From the NCBI GenBank assembly GCA_030656145.1, contig JAUSOF010000033.1, positions 175,421 to 239,420 of the forward strand: a stretch of 64,000 bases of DNA. Reading direction: 5' to 3'. This DNA is from Pseudomonas sp. (GTDB lineage Bacteria; Pseudomonadota; Gammaproteobacteria; Pseudomonadales; Pseudomonadaceae). The first letter of the stretch is position 1. The number at the start of each line of letters is the position of its first letter. The notes below the pieces were generated by a model, which was not told where the DNA came from, made no database searches, and worked only from the letters and a program-made list of their open reading frames with translations. Both the position numbers and the translations under genes were made by a program. Shown here one piece after another: positions 42,778-52,264 of this stretch.

Positions 42778-45417
42778 TTAACCGCCATTCTTTTCCAGCA
42801 AATGACTCATGGCTGTTTTCAGCTTCATCGGTCGTACCGGCTTGTGCATCAGGGTGTGGCCAAGCTCGCGCATCTGTTGTTTGAGTTCGTTGCTGTAGTT
42901 GGCGGTGATCATCAACGCCGGCAGCGGCGTGCTGCGCCGGGCGTTGATCAGGGCCACGGCATCGACGCCGTTGTGCCCGTCGTCGAGGTGGTAATCGGCG
43001 ATCAACAGGTCGGCATCGGCGTGATAGTTGTCGACCTGGCGCGCCAGGTCTTCTTCGGAAAGCGCGGTGACCACCTGGCAACCCCAGGCCTCCAGCAGGG
43101 TACGCATGCCCGCGCAGATTGCCGCATCGTTATCCAGCACCCAGATCCGCGATCCGCTGAGGCGTTCGAGCAGCAGATCAGACGCCTCATGCACCACCCG
43201 CGCGCGCGGCGCGAGAGCAGTCAGGGGGACTTCAATGGCAAACATCGAACCCTTGCCCAGTTGCGAGGACACGCGGATACGATGACCGAGCATGCGCGCG
43301 ATCTTGTCGACGATGGCCAGACCCAAACCGAGGCCGCGGTCCTGCTTGCGGTGCGTGACATCGCCGCGCTTGAACTCCTGGAATATTTCGCCGAGCTTGT
43401 CCTCGGCGATGCCGATCCCGGTGTCCCAGACCTCGATCGACAGACTCTGCCGGTGCCGGCGGCAACCGAGCAGGATGCGTCCGCTGGTGGTGTAACGGAT
43501 GGCATTGCTCAGCAGGTTGCGCAGAATCCGCGCCAGTAACTGGATGTCGCTACGCACCAGCGCCGAGCTGGCCACGAAGTCCAGGCGCAGGCCTTCGCTG
43601 CCGGCGATCTGGTGGTATTCGGCGGCGAGGTTCTCCAGCAGTTCGCTGACGGCGAACGGAGCAATATCCGGTTTGATTACCCCTGCATCCAGCTTGGAGA
43701 TATCCACCAGGGTGCCGAGCAAGCTTTCCACGTCCTCCAGCGAGTTGCTGACGTTGCGCACCAGGGCGGCGCTTTCGACCAGGTCGCGCTTTTCCAGCAG
43801 CGCACTGGTGAACAGCCGTGCGGCGTTCAAGGGCTGCAGCAAGTCGTGGCTGACTGCGGCGAGGAACTTGGTCTTCGACAGATTGGCCTGCTCGGCCTCG
43901 CCCTTGGCTTCGCGCAGACGGGCTTCCATCTGGGTGCGCTCGTCGATTTCGCAGCGCAGCTGGGCATTGAGGTCGGTAAGCTCGGCGGTACGTTCGCGCA
44001 CCCGCTGTTCGAGGTGCTGGTAAGCCTGATGCAACGCCTCGGCGGTGCGCCGGCGCTCGGTAATGTCGCGAATCAGCACAAAGATGCCGAGCACCTCGCC
44101 GCTGGCCTGACGATTGGGTACATAGGAGCGCAACATGTAGCGCTCCTGCCCATTATGGTTGGTCTCGGCCACCTCGAAAGTCACACTTTCGCCAGACAAG
44201 GCCCGCTCGATATACGGCTCCAGACGCCTGCAATGTTCTTCGTTGTGCACCTCGCGCAGGCTCTGGCCGAGCATCGCGCCGCGCGGCCAGCAGTACCATT
44301 CCTCATAGACCTTGTTGGTGAACTCGTAGACCAGGTCGGCATTCAGGTAGGCGATCAGCGCCGGCACGTGGTCGGTGATCAGGCGGATCCAGCGCTCGCT
44401 TTCACTGAGTGCTTCGGCATGCCGATAACGCTCGGTGATGTCGGTAAAGGTGTTGACGAAACCGCCAGTGGGCAGCGGATGGGTGCGCACCTCGAGCATG
44501 CGGCCGTCAAACAGGCGCAACTCCAGCTCCTCGATGGGCTTGCCGTTGGCATCGCGACTCTCGGGGGTCAGCAGTTGTAACTCGCTGTCGGCCATCACCT
44601 CGGCGAAGGGCCGATGGGCGTTGATCGGTGCCAGGCCGCAGAGGTCGAGAAAGCGGTGGTTCCACAGCTCCAACTGGCCCTCGACATTGACCATGGCCAT
44701 GCCTTGCGACAGGTTGTCCATGGCGCGCTGCAGCAACCGCGACTTCTGTGCCAGGGCCTGTTCGCGGCGCAGGGTTTCGTTCTGTTTGACCTCGGTAATA
44801 TCGGTATACAGGATCACCAGCCCGCCCTCACGGGTCGGCCGCTCGCTGACCTGCACCCAGCGTCCGTCGCGCAGGCGATAGAGCATGTGCTCACCGTCTT
44901 TGCCGCGCTGCTCCTCGACCACCAGGCCGGTGCTCTTGCTCAGGCGTTTGATCTCGGTCAGCCGGGTACCCGCGCTGATGCGTGCGCGGCTATGGGCCCA
45001 GAACGATTTGAAGCGGCTGTTGAACAGCACGATGCGCTGTTCGCTGTCGAACAGGACGAAGGCGTCGGAAATGCTTTCGATGGCATCGATCAGGTGCTGG
45101 TGGGCGGTCTCGGCACGCAGCCGTGCATCGCTGAGCAATTGGTTGCTGGACTTCAGCTCGGCCATCGCCTGGTTCAGTGCATCGGTGCGCTCGCGCACCT
45201 GTTCGGCGAGCACCACCGAGTGCTGGAAGGCCGCATAGGCATCATCACCGCGCGCATGAACCGACTCGACCCGCTCGATCAATGCCGTATTGATCCGTTT
45301 GAGCTTGTGGTTATCCTTCTCCAGCGCCGCACAACGGGCCTGCAGCTCGGCGACATCAGCCTCGACCGGGACGGCCAATGGCGACTCCGGTGAAGGTCTG
45401 GTTGATGTGCATTCCAT
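42778..45417 (-). CDS. nahK: Multi-PAS hybrid sensor histidine kinase with C-terminal receiver (NahK/ErcS'-like)
   Basis: PAS repeats, HisKA AAVSHDLLQPLNAARLFTSAL, HATPase, REC domain; overlaps upstream FIST gene. Confidence 0.85.
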   Translation of the reverse strand: MECTSTRPSPESPLAVPVEADVAELQARCAALEKDNHKLKRINTALIERVESVHARGDDAYAAFQHSVVLAEQVRERTDALNQAMAELKSSNQLLSDARLRAETAHQHLIDAIESISDAFVLFDSEQRIVLFNSRFKSFWAHSRARISAGTRLTEIKRLSKSTGLVVEEQRGKDGEHMLYRLRDGRWVQVSERPTREGGLVILYTDITEVKQNETLRREQALAQKSRLLQRAMDNLSQGMAMVNVEGQLELWNHRFLDLCGLAPINAHRPFAEVMADSELQLLTPESRDANGKPIEELELRLFDGRMLEVRTHPLPTGGFVNTFTDITERYRHAEALSESERWIRLITDHVPALIAYLNADLVYEFTNKVYEEWYCWPRGAMLGQSLREVHNEEHCRRLEPYIERALSGESVTFEVAETNHNGQERYMLRSYVPNRQASGEVLGIFVLIRDITERRRTAEALHQAYQHLEQRVRERTAELTDLNAQLRCEIDERTQMEARLREAKGEAEQANLSKTKFLAAVSHDLLQPLNAARLFTSALLEKRDLVESAALVRNVSNSLEDVESLLGTLVDISKLDAGVIKPDIAPFAVSELLENLAAEYHQIAGSEGLRLDFVASSALVRSDIQLLARILRNLLSNAIRYTTSGRILLGCRRHRQSLSIEVWDTGIGIAEDKLGEIFQEFKRGDVTHRKQDRGLGLGLAIVDKIARMLGHRIRVSSQLGKGSMFAIEVPLTALAPRARVVHEASDLLLERLSGSRIWVLDNDAAICAGMRTLLEAWGCQVVTALSEEDLARQVDNYHADADLLIADYHLDDGHNGVDAVALINARRSTPLPALMITANYSNELKQQMRELGHTLMHKPVRPMKLKTAMSHLLEKNGG

Positions 45418-46510
45418 TGAACTGCTCCCCGTAGGTATTGAACCCTATGACTTGCTGGCTACGCAGGAAGGCCGAGACTGGCTCGACGCCACCGCCGTCC
45501 TCGATTTCCAGGCGGCGCAGAAAACAATCGCAGCCGATAGTCAGCAGCAAGGGGCCGAGGCGCTCGCGCAGCCCCTCGAACAGGTTTTCCAGATTGGGCA
45601 ATAGCGGCCCAGGACGCATGGCCGTCAGGACGATCCCGTTCTCCACCGCACAATAGAAACTCAAGCTGAGATCCTCGTTGACCCGCTGGATCGAGCGTAC
45701 GTAGTACTGATCGCTGATCCTTACAGCCAGAGGGTTGGCGGCGAACACCCGATGATCCAAGGCCTCCAGCGGCACGCCGATAAGCTCGGCGTATTCCTGC
45801 GCGGCCGGCGCCGCATTCAGCTCATACACCCGGCGGCTGGTGCTGTCGGCTCGGGTGACCACCAGCTTCTCGGCGCAAGGCTCGATGTGATGGGTACTGA
45901 ATACCTCAAAGTCCAGCCAGGTATTGAACAGCACCACCACTGCCGCGCCCGTATGGAACTTGCCGCCGTAGTAAACATGGGTGTGGGTCAGGTGATTGTC
46001 GTCACCGGCCGAACCGCCGAAATGCGGAATGCTGCCGAAGGCCGCGCTGAGCGCACCAAGCACCACTTCCTCACGACTGGATAAACCATCGAGCAGGGTC
46101 AGGGCGAAGCTGTGGCCCTTGATCGAGGCCAGTTCGTTGTTGCGGCAATCCTTGGCCAGACGCTCGACCAACTGCTGGGCGTCGATCAGGCTGAAACGCT
46201 CCATCTCGTCGATCAGGGCGCTGGAAATCGAGAAGCTGCGGTGATCGAAGCCCACCGCACTGACGCAACCACGACCATAACCATGCGCGGTGATCTCGCC
46301 GGCACTGGTGCAGCCGATCAGGCTGATGCCGCCGAAATACTGGTCCAGCGCCTCGCCGAGGCGCTCCAGATCGTATTCTGCCGAACAGAAGAACAATACA
46401 AAGCCCAGGTGCGGATGAATCAGCTGACGCGCCAACTCCTGCGCCACCAGCTCCACATCCGTAGCGCTCGAGGTCGCGGTGACCACGCCTTCAGTCCGTT
46501 CCTGCTGCAT
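45356..46510 (-). CDS. nosP: FIST-domain sensor protein (NosP-like)
   Basis: FIST N/C architecture (LIGCTSAGEITAHGYGRGCVSAVGF; FNTYGEQFNGMHINQTFTGVAI); paired with NahK-like kinase. Confidence 0.85.
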   Translation of the reverse strand: MQQERTEGVVTATSSATDVELVAQELARQLIHPHLGFVLFFCSAEYDLERLGEALDQYFGGISLIGCTSAGEITAHGYGRGCVSAVGFDHRSFSISSALIDEMERFSLIDAQQLVERLAKDCRNNELASIKGHSFALTLLDGLSSREEVVLGALSAAFGSIPHFGGSAGDDNHLTHTHVYYGGKFHTGAAVVVLFNTWLDFEVFSTHHIEPCAEKLVVTRADSTSRRVYELNAAPAAQEYAELIGVPLEALDHRVFAANPLAVRISDQYYVRSIQRVNEDLSLSFYCAVENGIVLTAMRPGPLLPNLENLFEGLRERLGPLLLTIGCDCFLRRLEIEDGGGVEPVSAFLRSQQVIGFNTYGEQFNGMHINQTFTGVAIGRPGRG

Positions 46511-46729
46511 AGCTTGCCCCAATAAAAATCCCACCTTCCATGGAATTATTCTACGAAGCTCCAGGCTTGCGCCCCATGCAACTTGAGTCGCGTCGACCTA
46601 CTCCCTAAGTAGCGGTCTATCACGCTCAAGGTCGCGCCTGCAGGTGCCGCGGCATTCTGTGGAAGGGACGCCAGGCTTGCAGCATCCATAAGAGCCTGGG
46701 CTTTGTGGGTTTAAAACAGCGTTAAAAAG

Positions 46730-46819
46730 CTAGATACAACGCCGGAGAATGATCGGCAGCGCCAGAAACAGGCTGGTAACGATCACCAGGATAAGCAACA
46801 AGTCCAGGTCGTAGGTCAT
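46730..46819 (-). CDS. Putative 29-aa single-TM small protein MTYDLDLLLILVIVTSLFLALPIILRRCI
   Basis: ATG preceded by GAGGTGAGC RBS; hydrophobic segment plus RR; below the ORF-track size cut-off. Confidence 0.5.
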   Translation of the reverse strand: MTYDLDLLLILVIVTSLFLALPIILRRCI

Positions 46820-46833
46820 GCTCACCTCTATAA

Positions 46834-46862
46834 AAAAACCGGACAGGCTGCCCTGTCCGGTT
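46834..46862 (-). terminator. Rho-independent terminator downstream of porin
   Basis: Minus strand CCGGACAGG-GCAG-CCTGTCCGG followed by TTTTTTT. Confidence 0.85.
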
Positions 46863-46877
46863 AATTTGCAGCGCGGT

Positions 46878-48056
46878 TTACCAGTTAAATACAGCACCGA
46901 CCGCGAAGGTGTCGGTGTCTTCGTTCAGACCGCTGCCGGTGGCGGCGTCGATCTGGAACTGGTTGTATTCGGCCACCAGTTTGAGGTTGTCGTTGATGGT
47001 GCGGAAGTAGGCGATACCGCGCGTCTCGTAGTCGGCCTTGGTGCCCAGACCGTTGCCATCATCCTCGGTCTTGCCGTAGGACAGCGCCACGCGGTTCTTA
47101 CCGAAGCTGTAGGAGGTCTGCAACAGGTAACCGTCGCTGTCCACTTCACGCAGTGTGGCCTCACCGGCATTGTTGGTATAAAACGGGTTCATGCCCTTGG
47201 CCTGGAATCCCGAACCGGTTACCGAGAAACCGCCCATCTTGGCCTGCACACCATAGCCAAGGCCCTTGGAGGTGACCGAGTCGACAGTTGAATCAGTGTT
47301 ATCCGAGGTCTGGTGGGCGGCGTTGATCCAGGAGTAGATCTTCGCGCCAGCCACGTCGAACTCGTAGGTGATCTCGGTTTCAAGGCGCGGGCTTTCCTGA
47401 TAGGCCTTGCCGTTACCATCGATCTGATTCGAGTCGTAGGGGTCCATGATCCCGGCCGCTACTCGCAAGCCGTTCATTTTCGGACTGCGGTAAGTGATCT
47501 GCGCGGTGGGGAACGGATAGGGGTAACCGCTGCCGATGTTGCCGAAGGACACGCCGCCAAAGTCGACCAGACCGAGCGTATCGCTGACCTGGCCATAACC
47601 GGACAACAGCTCGTCGAGGAAGATGTTGGAACGGGCGAACAGGCCGAAATCCTTACCCACCAGCACTTCGCCCCATTCGCTGCCCACGGTGCCGTAGAAC
47701 TGGCGCACGTCGATGGCCGTATCGGTGCCGTTCTGTTCGCTGTCGTTGATGGTGACCCAGAACGAAGAGCGCGCGCCGAGTTTCAGGTCATCGACTTGCT
47801 TGCCGAAGTTAAAGCCTATCCAGTTCGGCAGAAAGCCCATCTTCACCCGCGACTGGCGGCGGTCAAACGTGTCGCCTTCGCGATCGACATCGCTGTTCAC
47901 ATAGAAGGCATTGATATAACCGTCGGTGGAGAACGTGGTGTCGTCTTGGTCATACAGGACGATTTCAGCGGCCGCTTGCTGGGCTGTTGCCAGTGCGACG
48001 GCGGCAGTCAGAGCCAGAGGCAGGAATCGGGTGTTGGCGATCTTCTTGTTGTTCAT
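46878..48056 (-). CDS. Gram-negative porin family outer membrane protein
   Basis: Signal peptide (MNNKKIANTRFLPLALTAAVALATAQQAAAE), beta-rich repeats, C-terminal VGAVFNW aromatic. Confidence 0.8.
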   Translation of the reverse strand: MNNKKIANTRFLPLALTAAVALATAQQAAAEIVLYDQDDTTFSTDGYINAFYVNSDVDREGDTFDRRQSRVKMGFLPNWIGFNFGKQVDDLKLGARSSFWVTINDSEQNGTDTAIDVRQFYGTVGSEWGEVLVGKDFGLFARSNIFLDELLSGYGQVSDTLGLVDFGGVSFGNIGSGYPYPFPTAQITYRSPKMNGLRVAAGIMDPYDSNQIDGNGKAYQESPRLETEITYEFDVAGAKIYSWINAAHQTSDNTDSTVDSVTSKGLGYGVQAKMGGFSVTGSGFQAKGMNPFYTNNAGEATLREVDSDGYLLQTSYSFGKNRVALSYGKTEDDGNGLGTKADYETRGIAYFRTINDNLKLVAEYNQFQIDAATGSGLNEDTDTFAVGAVFNW

Positions 48057-48121
48057 AACGCTCTCCGCTTGGGGTGACGACCATCGGTCAGTCGGTTCGG
48101 AGGCGATTATCGAAAAGCATG

Positions 48122-48175
48122 GCGCCCGGCCATACGCTGCTATGGCGCTGCTTGCGTGCTGCTTTGGCCGGGCGC
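48122..48175. other. Hairpin GCGCCCGGCCA / TGGCCGGGCGC downstream of pqqF
   Basis: 11-bp perfect stem. Confidence 0.6.
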
Positions 48176-48324
48176 AGTGGCGCACTCAATAAGGCGTAAG
48201 ACCTGGCCAGACCACGAAGCAAGCCAAAGGTCGTAGGCCTTTATTGCTACGCACACAGCGACCCTATACCTGACTGATGGCATGCCGGAGAGAAAGAAAT
48301 ACCAGGACGAAGTCGCGCAGCCGA

Positions 48325-50871
48325 TCAGCTGGCCGATGACCAACCCGATGCCGGCATGGCGGCAGTGGCCAGCACCCGCCAACTGCCCTGGGCCTGGCTC
48401 AATTGACAATGCGCGGCCAGCAACTGTGGCCGTCCAAGTGCAGCCAGGGCCTGCAATACAGCCATCTCGTGCTGCGCAGGCAAACCGGCCAGGTGCGCTT
48501 GCCAATGTTGCTCGGCAAACTCCTGCAGGCTACTGGCCTGGGCCAGCGCCTGGCGGCGCAACTCAGCGGTCATGCGTACCAGCGCCTGCTCATCGAGTGC
48601 CGTCAGGCGCTCGCCCTGAAGCTGAAGAAAGGTCTCGATATGGCCGAGGACTTGCTCGGCCGTCGCATGCGGCGACTGCACGGCAAATAGAATGCCGCGC
48701 TGCGCATGCACCTGGCGGAACCCGCAAAACAGCGCATAGCCCAGCTGCAACTCACTGCGCAGACGCTGAAAAAACGCGCTCTGGCAGCTCTGCGCTAGCA
48801 GACGCCACGCGGCTTCGGTCACTGCATCCGTGGCCGGCAACGGGCAGAACAGCAGCAACGCCGAGTCACTGCAGTCGATGGTGACTTCCTGCCAATAACG
48901 CCCGCCAGATAAAGCCTGTGGGCCATCAGGCGCACGCAACGCCGTGACCGAACTGAACAATCCCTCGATCGCGGCCTGCCCTGCCACATCGACCCCCACG
49001 CCCAGCCCATCAAATCGCGCCTGCAGGTAATGTTCACCTAGCCGTTGCGGCGTCAGCGCGGCGCACTCGCCCGCAGGGGGTGCAAACAACTCGGGCAAAC
49101 GCCTGAGCAACTGCCGCAATGGCAGCTCGGCTTGCTCCTGAGCCATCGCGTGTCGAGCCTCACGTTGCCTTTGCCGCCAGGCACCAGGCGCAGGGCAAAG
49201 CAGCGCTGGCAGCGCCTGCTGCATTACCGCAGGCAGTAAACCGGCAGGGCCCTGCAGCGACAATTGCCAACCATCATCGCGGGCGACCAGCTGCAGGGTG
49301 ACGCCAACCTCTTCGGCATCGGCCTCGATGGCACGCAACGCCACAGTCAGCAGCGCCTGCAACTCGGCAGCGTCGACCCGTTCGCTCAACCAGCAGCGCC
49401 AGTAGAGCACAGCCTGTCCGTCGGCGACCGAAGCGGGCAACCAACGCACCCCGGCAGCCATGTCGAGGGCATGCGCCACGGCGGCGACAGGCTCAAGAAA
49501 CGAATTAGCCGGTGGCAATTGCCATACCCAGGACCACGGCGCGGCCTTAACCGGCAGCATCTCCTGCATCTGCAAGGGAAAACCAGGCGTTGGCCAGCCA
49601 GGCCTTGGCTGAGCGCTACCGCAGAGCATGATCATGCGCCGCGAATCCTGCATCTGCTCAAGCAACCCTGCCACTGCCGCCTGCCCTGCCCCGCTCAAAC
49701 CAGCACCAGGGTTCCAGCCAGCTGTCAGGCAGTCTTGCCAATAACGGGCCAAAATCAACGGCTGCAAACTGTGTAGGCGACACATCTGGGTGGCCCGATA
49801 GCGCTCGTGCAAAACCCGACACGGATCAGCGCCCGCAAAAAAGTGCAGCCAGTCCAACACTGCAGCCACACCTGCGGCATAAGTTGCTAACACCTGATCG
49901 ACGCCCACACAGCTTAATAACAGCATGGCCTGATCGGCGTAGCGATACACCACCCGCACCTCCAGCCCTTGGCACAGACCAGCCTCGCGCAAACCGGAAA
50001 GCAATCCCCCCGGCGCCTCTGAACGCAGCCAGGTCTGCAGAAAATCCAGCGCCTCGTCCAGCCCTGGCTCGATCCTCTCAAGGACGAAGCCCAGGTGCAG
50101 GGAGGCCGCGCCGCCGGGAAGGGTCATAGATAACCGCTGCACGCTCAGCGGTAATAGCGGTTCAGGGGGCAACTGCAGCTGCCGACCCCGCCCCTGGAGC
50201 GTGGCACCATGACGCTGGGCCAACTCATCCAGCTCAGCGAGAGTCTGCGGGCCAACAAGCATCAGCGAGAGTTGAGCGGCCTGGTAGAAACACTGGTGAA
50301 ACCCTCGCAACGCCTGCTGGAATGCGGCTTGTTCGACGCCCAGGGACTCACGATTGCCAGCCTGAAACGCGGCAAACCGGTGTCCAACCGGCAGCGCCTG
50401 GCCCAGCGCCACTGCCACCAGGGTGTCAGGGTCCTGGCTGCGCGCGAGAAACTCGGCATGCACCACCTCACGCTCGCGCAACTGCGCCGACTCATCCAAT
50501 AGCGGATTGACCAGCATATCGAGCACGCGTGACAGAGCCTCGTCGATTCGGTCCGCGGGCACCTCGCAGAAATAATCGGTGTGCCGCGCCTGGGTCGAGG
50601 CATTGACCTGTCCGCCGCAGCCCTGCACGAACGCCATCAGGCTCTGCTCGACGGCATAACCGCTGCTGCCGAGAAACAGCATGTGTTCGAGAAAATGCGC
50701 CATGCCGGGGTAATCCGCCGGCTCGTCATGGCTGCCGGCAGCGACCCGCACGCTAATCGCCGCCTTGGCCGTACCCGGCAGACTGAGTATGCTCACCTGC
50801 AGGCCGTTGGCTAACTGCCAAGACTCGGGCTGGGCAACATGAGTGAGCGGGAAGTTGCTGGCGGCAGGCAT
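48325..50871 (-). CDS. pqqF: PqqF-like M16 zinc metallopeptidase (coenzyme PQQ biosynthesis)
   Basis: HFLEHMLFLGSSGY inverted zinc motif, PqqF-like length and domain order; ATG at 50871 preferred. Confidence 0.85.
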   Translation of the reverse strand: MPAASNFPLTHVAQPESWQLANGLQVSILSLPGTAKAAISVRVAAGSHDEPADYPGMAHFLEHMLFLGSSGYAVEQSLMAFVQGCGGQVNASTQARHTDYFCEVPADRIDEALSRVLDMLVNPLLDESAQLREREVVHAEFLARSQDPDTLVAVALGQALPVGHRFAAFQAGNRESLGVEQAAFQQALRGFHQCFYQAAQLSLMLVGPQTLAELDELAQRHGATLQGRGRQLQLPPEPLLPLSVQRLSMTLPGGAASLHLGFVLERIEPGLDEALDFLQTWLRSEAPGGLLSGLREAGLCQGLEVRVVYRYADQAMLLLSCVGVDQVLATYAAGVAAVLDWLHFFAGADPCRVLHERYRATQMCRLHSLQPLILARYWQDCLTAGWNPGAGLSGAGQAAVAGLLEQMQDSRRMIMLCGSAQPRPGWPTPGFPLQMQEMLPVKAAPWSWVWQLPPANSFLEPVAAVAHALDMAAGVRWLPASVADGQAVLYWRCWLSERVDAAELQALLTVALRAIEADAEEVGVTLQLVARDDGWQLSLQGPAGLLPAVMQQALPALLCPAPGAWRQRQREARHAMAQEQAELPLRQLLRRLPELFAPPAGECAALTPQRLGEHYLQARFDGLGVGVDVAGQAAIEGLFSSVTALRAPDGPQALSGGRYWQEVTIDCSDSALLLFCPLPATDAVTEAAWRLLAQSCQSAFFQRLRSELQLGYALFCGFRQVHAQRGILFAVQSPHATAEQVLGHIETFLQLQGERLTALDEQALVRMTAELRRQALAQASSLQEFAEQHWQAHLAGLPAQHEMAVLQALAALGRPQLLAAHCQLSQAQGSWRVLATAAMPASGWSSAS

Positions 50872-51265
50872 GGCAAGGCTCGTTCTTGCAGGTATCGGCA
50901 CTTCAGCATCGAACACTCGACACCGGAAGGGCAATAGTGCTTTGGATGTAACCACCCCAGCCCAAGGGTCAATCCAGTTACCGGACCACGCCGACGTCCG
51001 AGCATACAACCAATATCCGCAGCTTTATCAGCCTTGCTTGGTTGCCGCGGTCCAAATCAGATCAACCCTGCCTGTCAGGCTGGCATGGGCCACTGCCGGT
51101 TGGGCTTGGCCGCTTTGCTGCTCAGGCAGCGTGAGCCTAGCAACAGTTACCGGGTACCTAGCCATGTGAAGGGCCCGAACGCTGCTTCCCGTCGCGACAG
51201 GCCTGAAATTACCAGGCCGAGTTTTCGGATGAGTTCATCACTTCGCGCCCGACACCAGGCTGTCG

Positions 51266-52264
51266 TTAGAGGTCGGCGAAACAAACCGTGCGATTCCGTC
51301 CACGGTGTTTGGCTTCGTACATTGCGGTGTCCGCTTCACTGAGCAAGCGCTCAAGAAACCTGGCGGCCTTCTGCCCCTGCGGCGCGCAACTGGTAAGACC
51401 GATGCTCACTGTAATGTGCTGGCCAGCTACCTGAACCCGCGCAATGTGATCATGCACGCGTTGTGCTGTCAGCTCCGCACCTTGACGGTCTGAATAAGGC
51501 AGCCATACAGCAAACTCTTCACCACCGTAGCGCACAACGGTATCTTGAGCGCGCACGCTGCCCAGCAACTGCCGGGCTAATTCGCAGAGCGCACGATCAC
51601 CTTCGCCATGGCCGAAGCGATCATTCACCTGCTTGAAGAAGTCGACATCGATAAGCAGCAGACTGCCAACAGACTGATCTGTTGCGCAGTTAATCCACTG
51701 CTCGACGTGTAACGACAGTGCTCGTCGGTTACCCAGCCCAGTTAACGGGTCGGTGTGACTCAACTGAACGAGCTGCTCTGCTTCGGTTTTAACCTCCGCT
51801 GCATACTCAGCGAGCTGAGCATTAGCTCGCTGGAGCTCAATATTGACCTTGGCTAGTTTGGCGGCAGTATCCTGAGCCTGTTGTCGGGCCTTGAGTAGCT
51901 CGGCCTCAAAGCGTTGGCGCTCCTTGGCCACGAAGAACAACCAGACCACTACCCGCTCACCATCCAGGTCACTTATCCGTGCATTGCTCATCACCGGTAT
52001 GGGCTGCCGGTCCGCGCTGAGTAGCTGCAGGTAGACTTCACTGAACTCACCATTATTGAGCAGCAAAGGCCAGGCGTGAGTCTGCAGAAAGATACGACTG
52101 GCTGGCGGGAAGTAGCGTTCCATGGTGTCACCAACGCCTGGCCCCACCAGATTTATGAACTCAAGATTGCTGTGCAGAACATAGCCACTGACATCCGTCA
52201 CGAGCACAGGGCACGGCAAGCGCTCAAGGTAGAACAAGGCTGCCGCACCCTTACAGGTATGCAT
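51266..52264 (-). CDS. PAS-GGDEF diguanylate cyclase
   Basis: PAS (PASRIFLQTHAWPLLLNNGEFSEVYLQLLSADRQPIPVMSNARI), coiled coil, GGEEF active site with RxxD (RAQD) I-site 5 residues upstream. Confidence 0.92.
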   Translation of the reverse strand: MHTCKGAAALFYLERLPCPVLVTDVSGYVLHSNLEFINLVGPGVGDTMERYFPPASRIFLQTHAWPLLLNNGEFSEVYLQLLSADRQPIPVMSNARISDLDGERVVVWLFFVAKERQRFEAELLKARQQAQDTAAKLAKVNIELQRANAQLAEYAAEVKTEAEQLVQLSHTDPLTGLGNRRALSLHVEQWINCATDQSVGSLLLIDVDFFKQVNDRFGHGEGDRALCELARQLLGSVRAQDTVVRYGGEEFAVWLPYSDRQGAELTAQRVHDHIARVQVAGQHITVSIGLTSCAPQGQKAARFLERLLSEADTAMYEAKHRGRNRTVCFADL

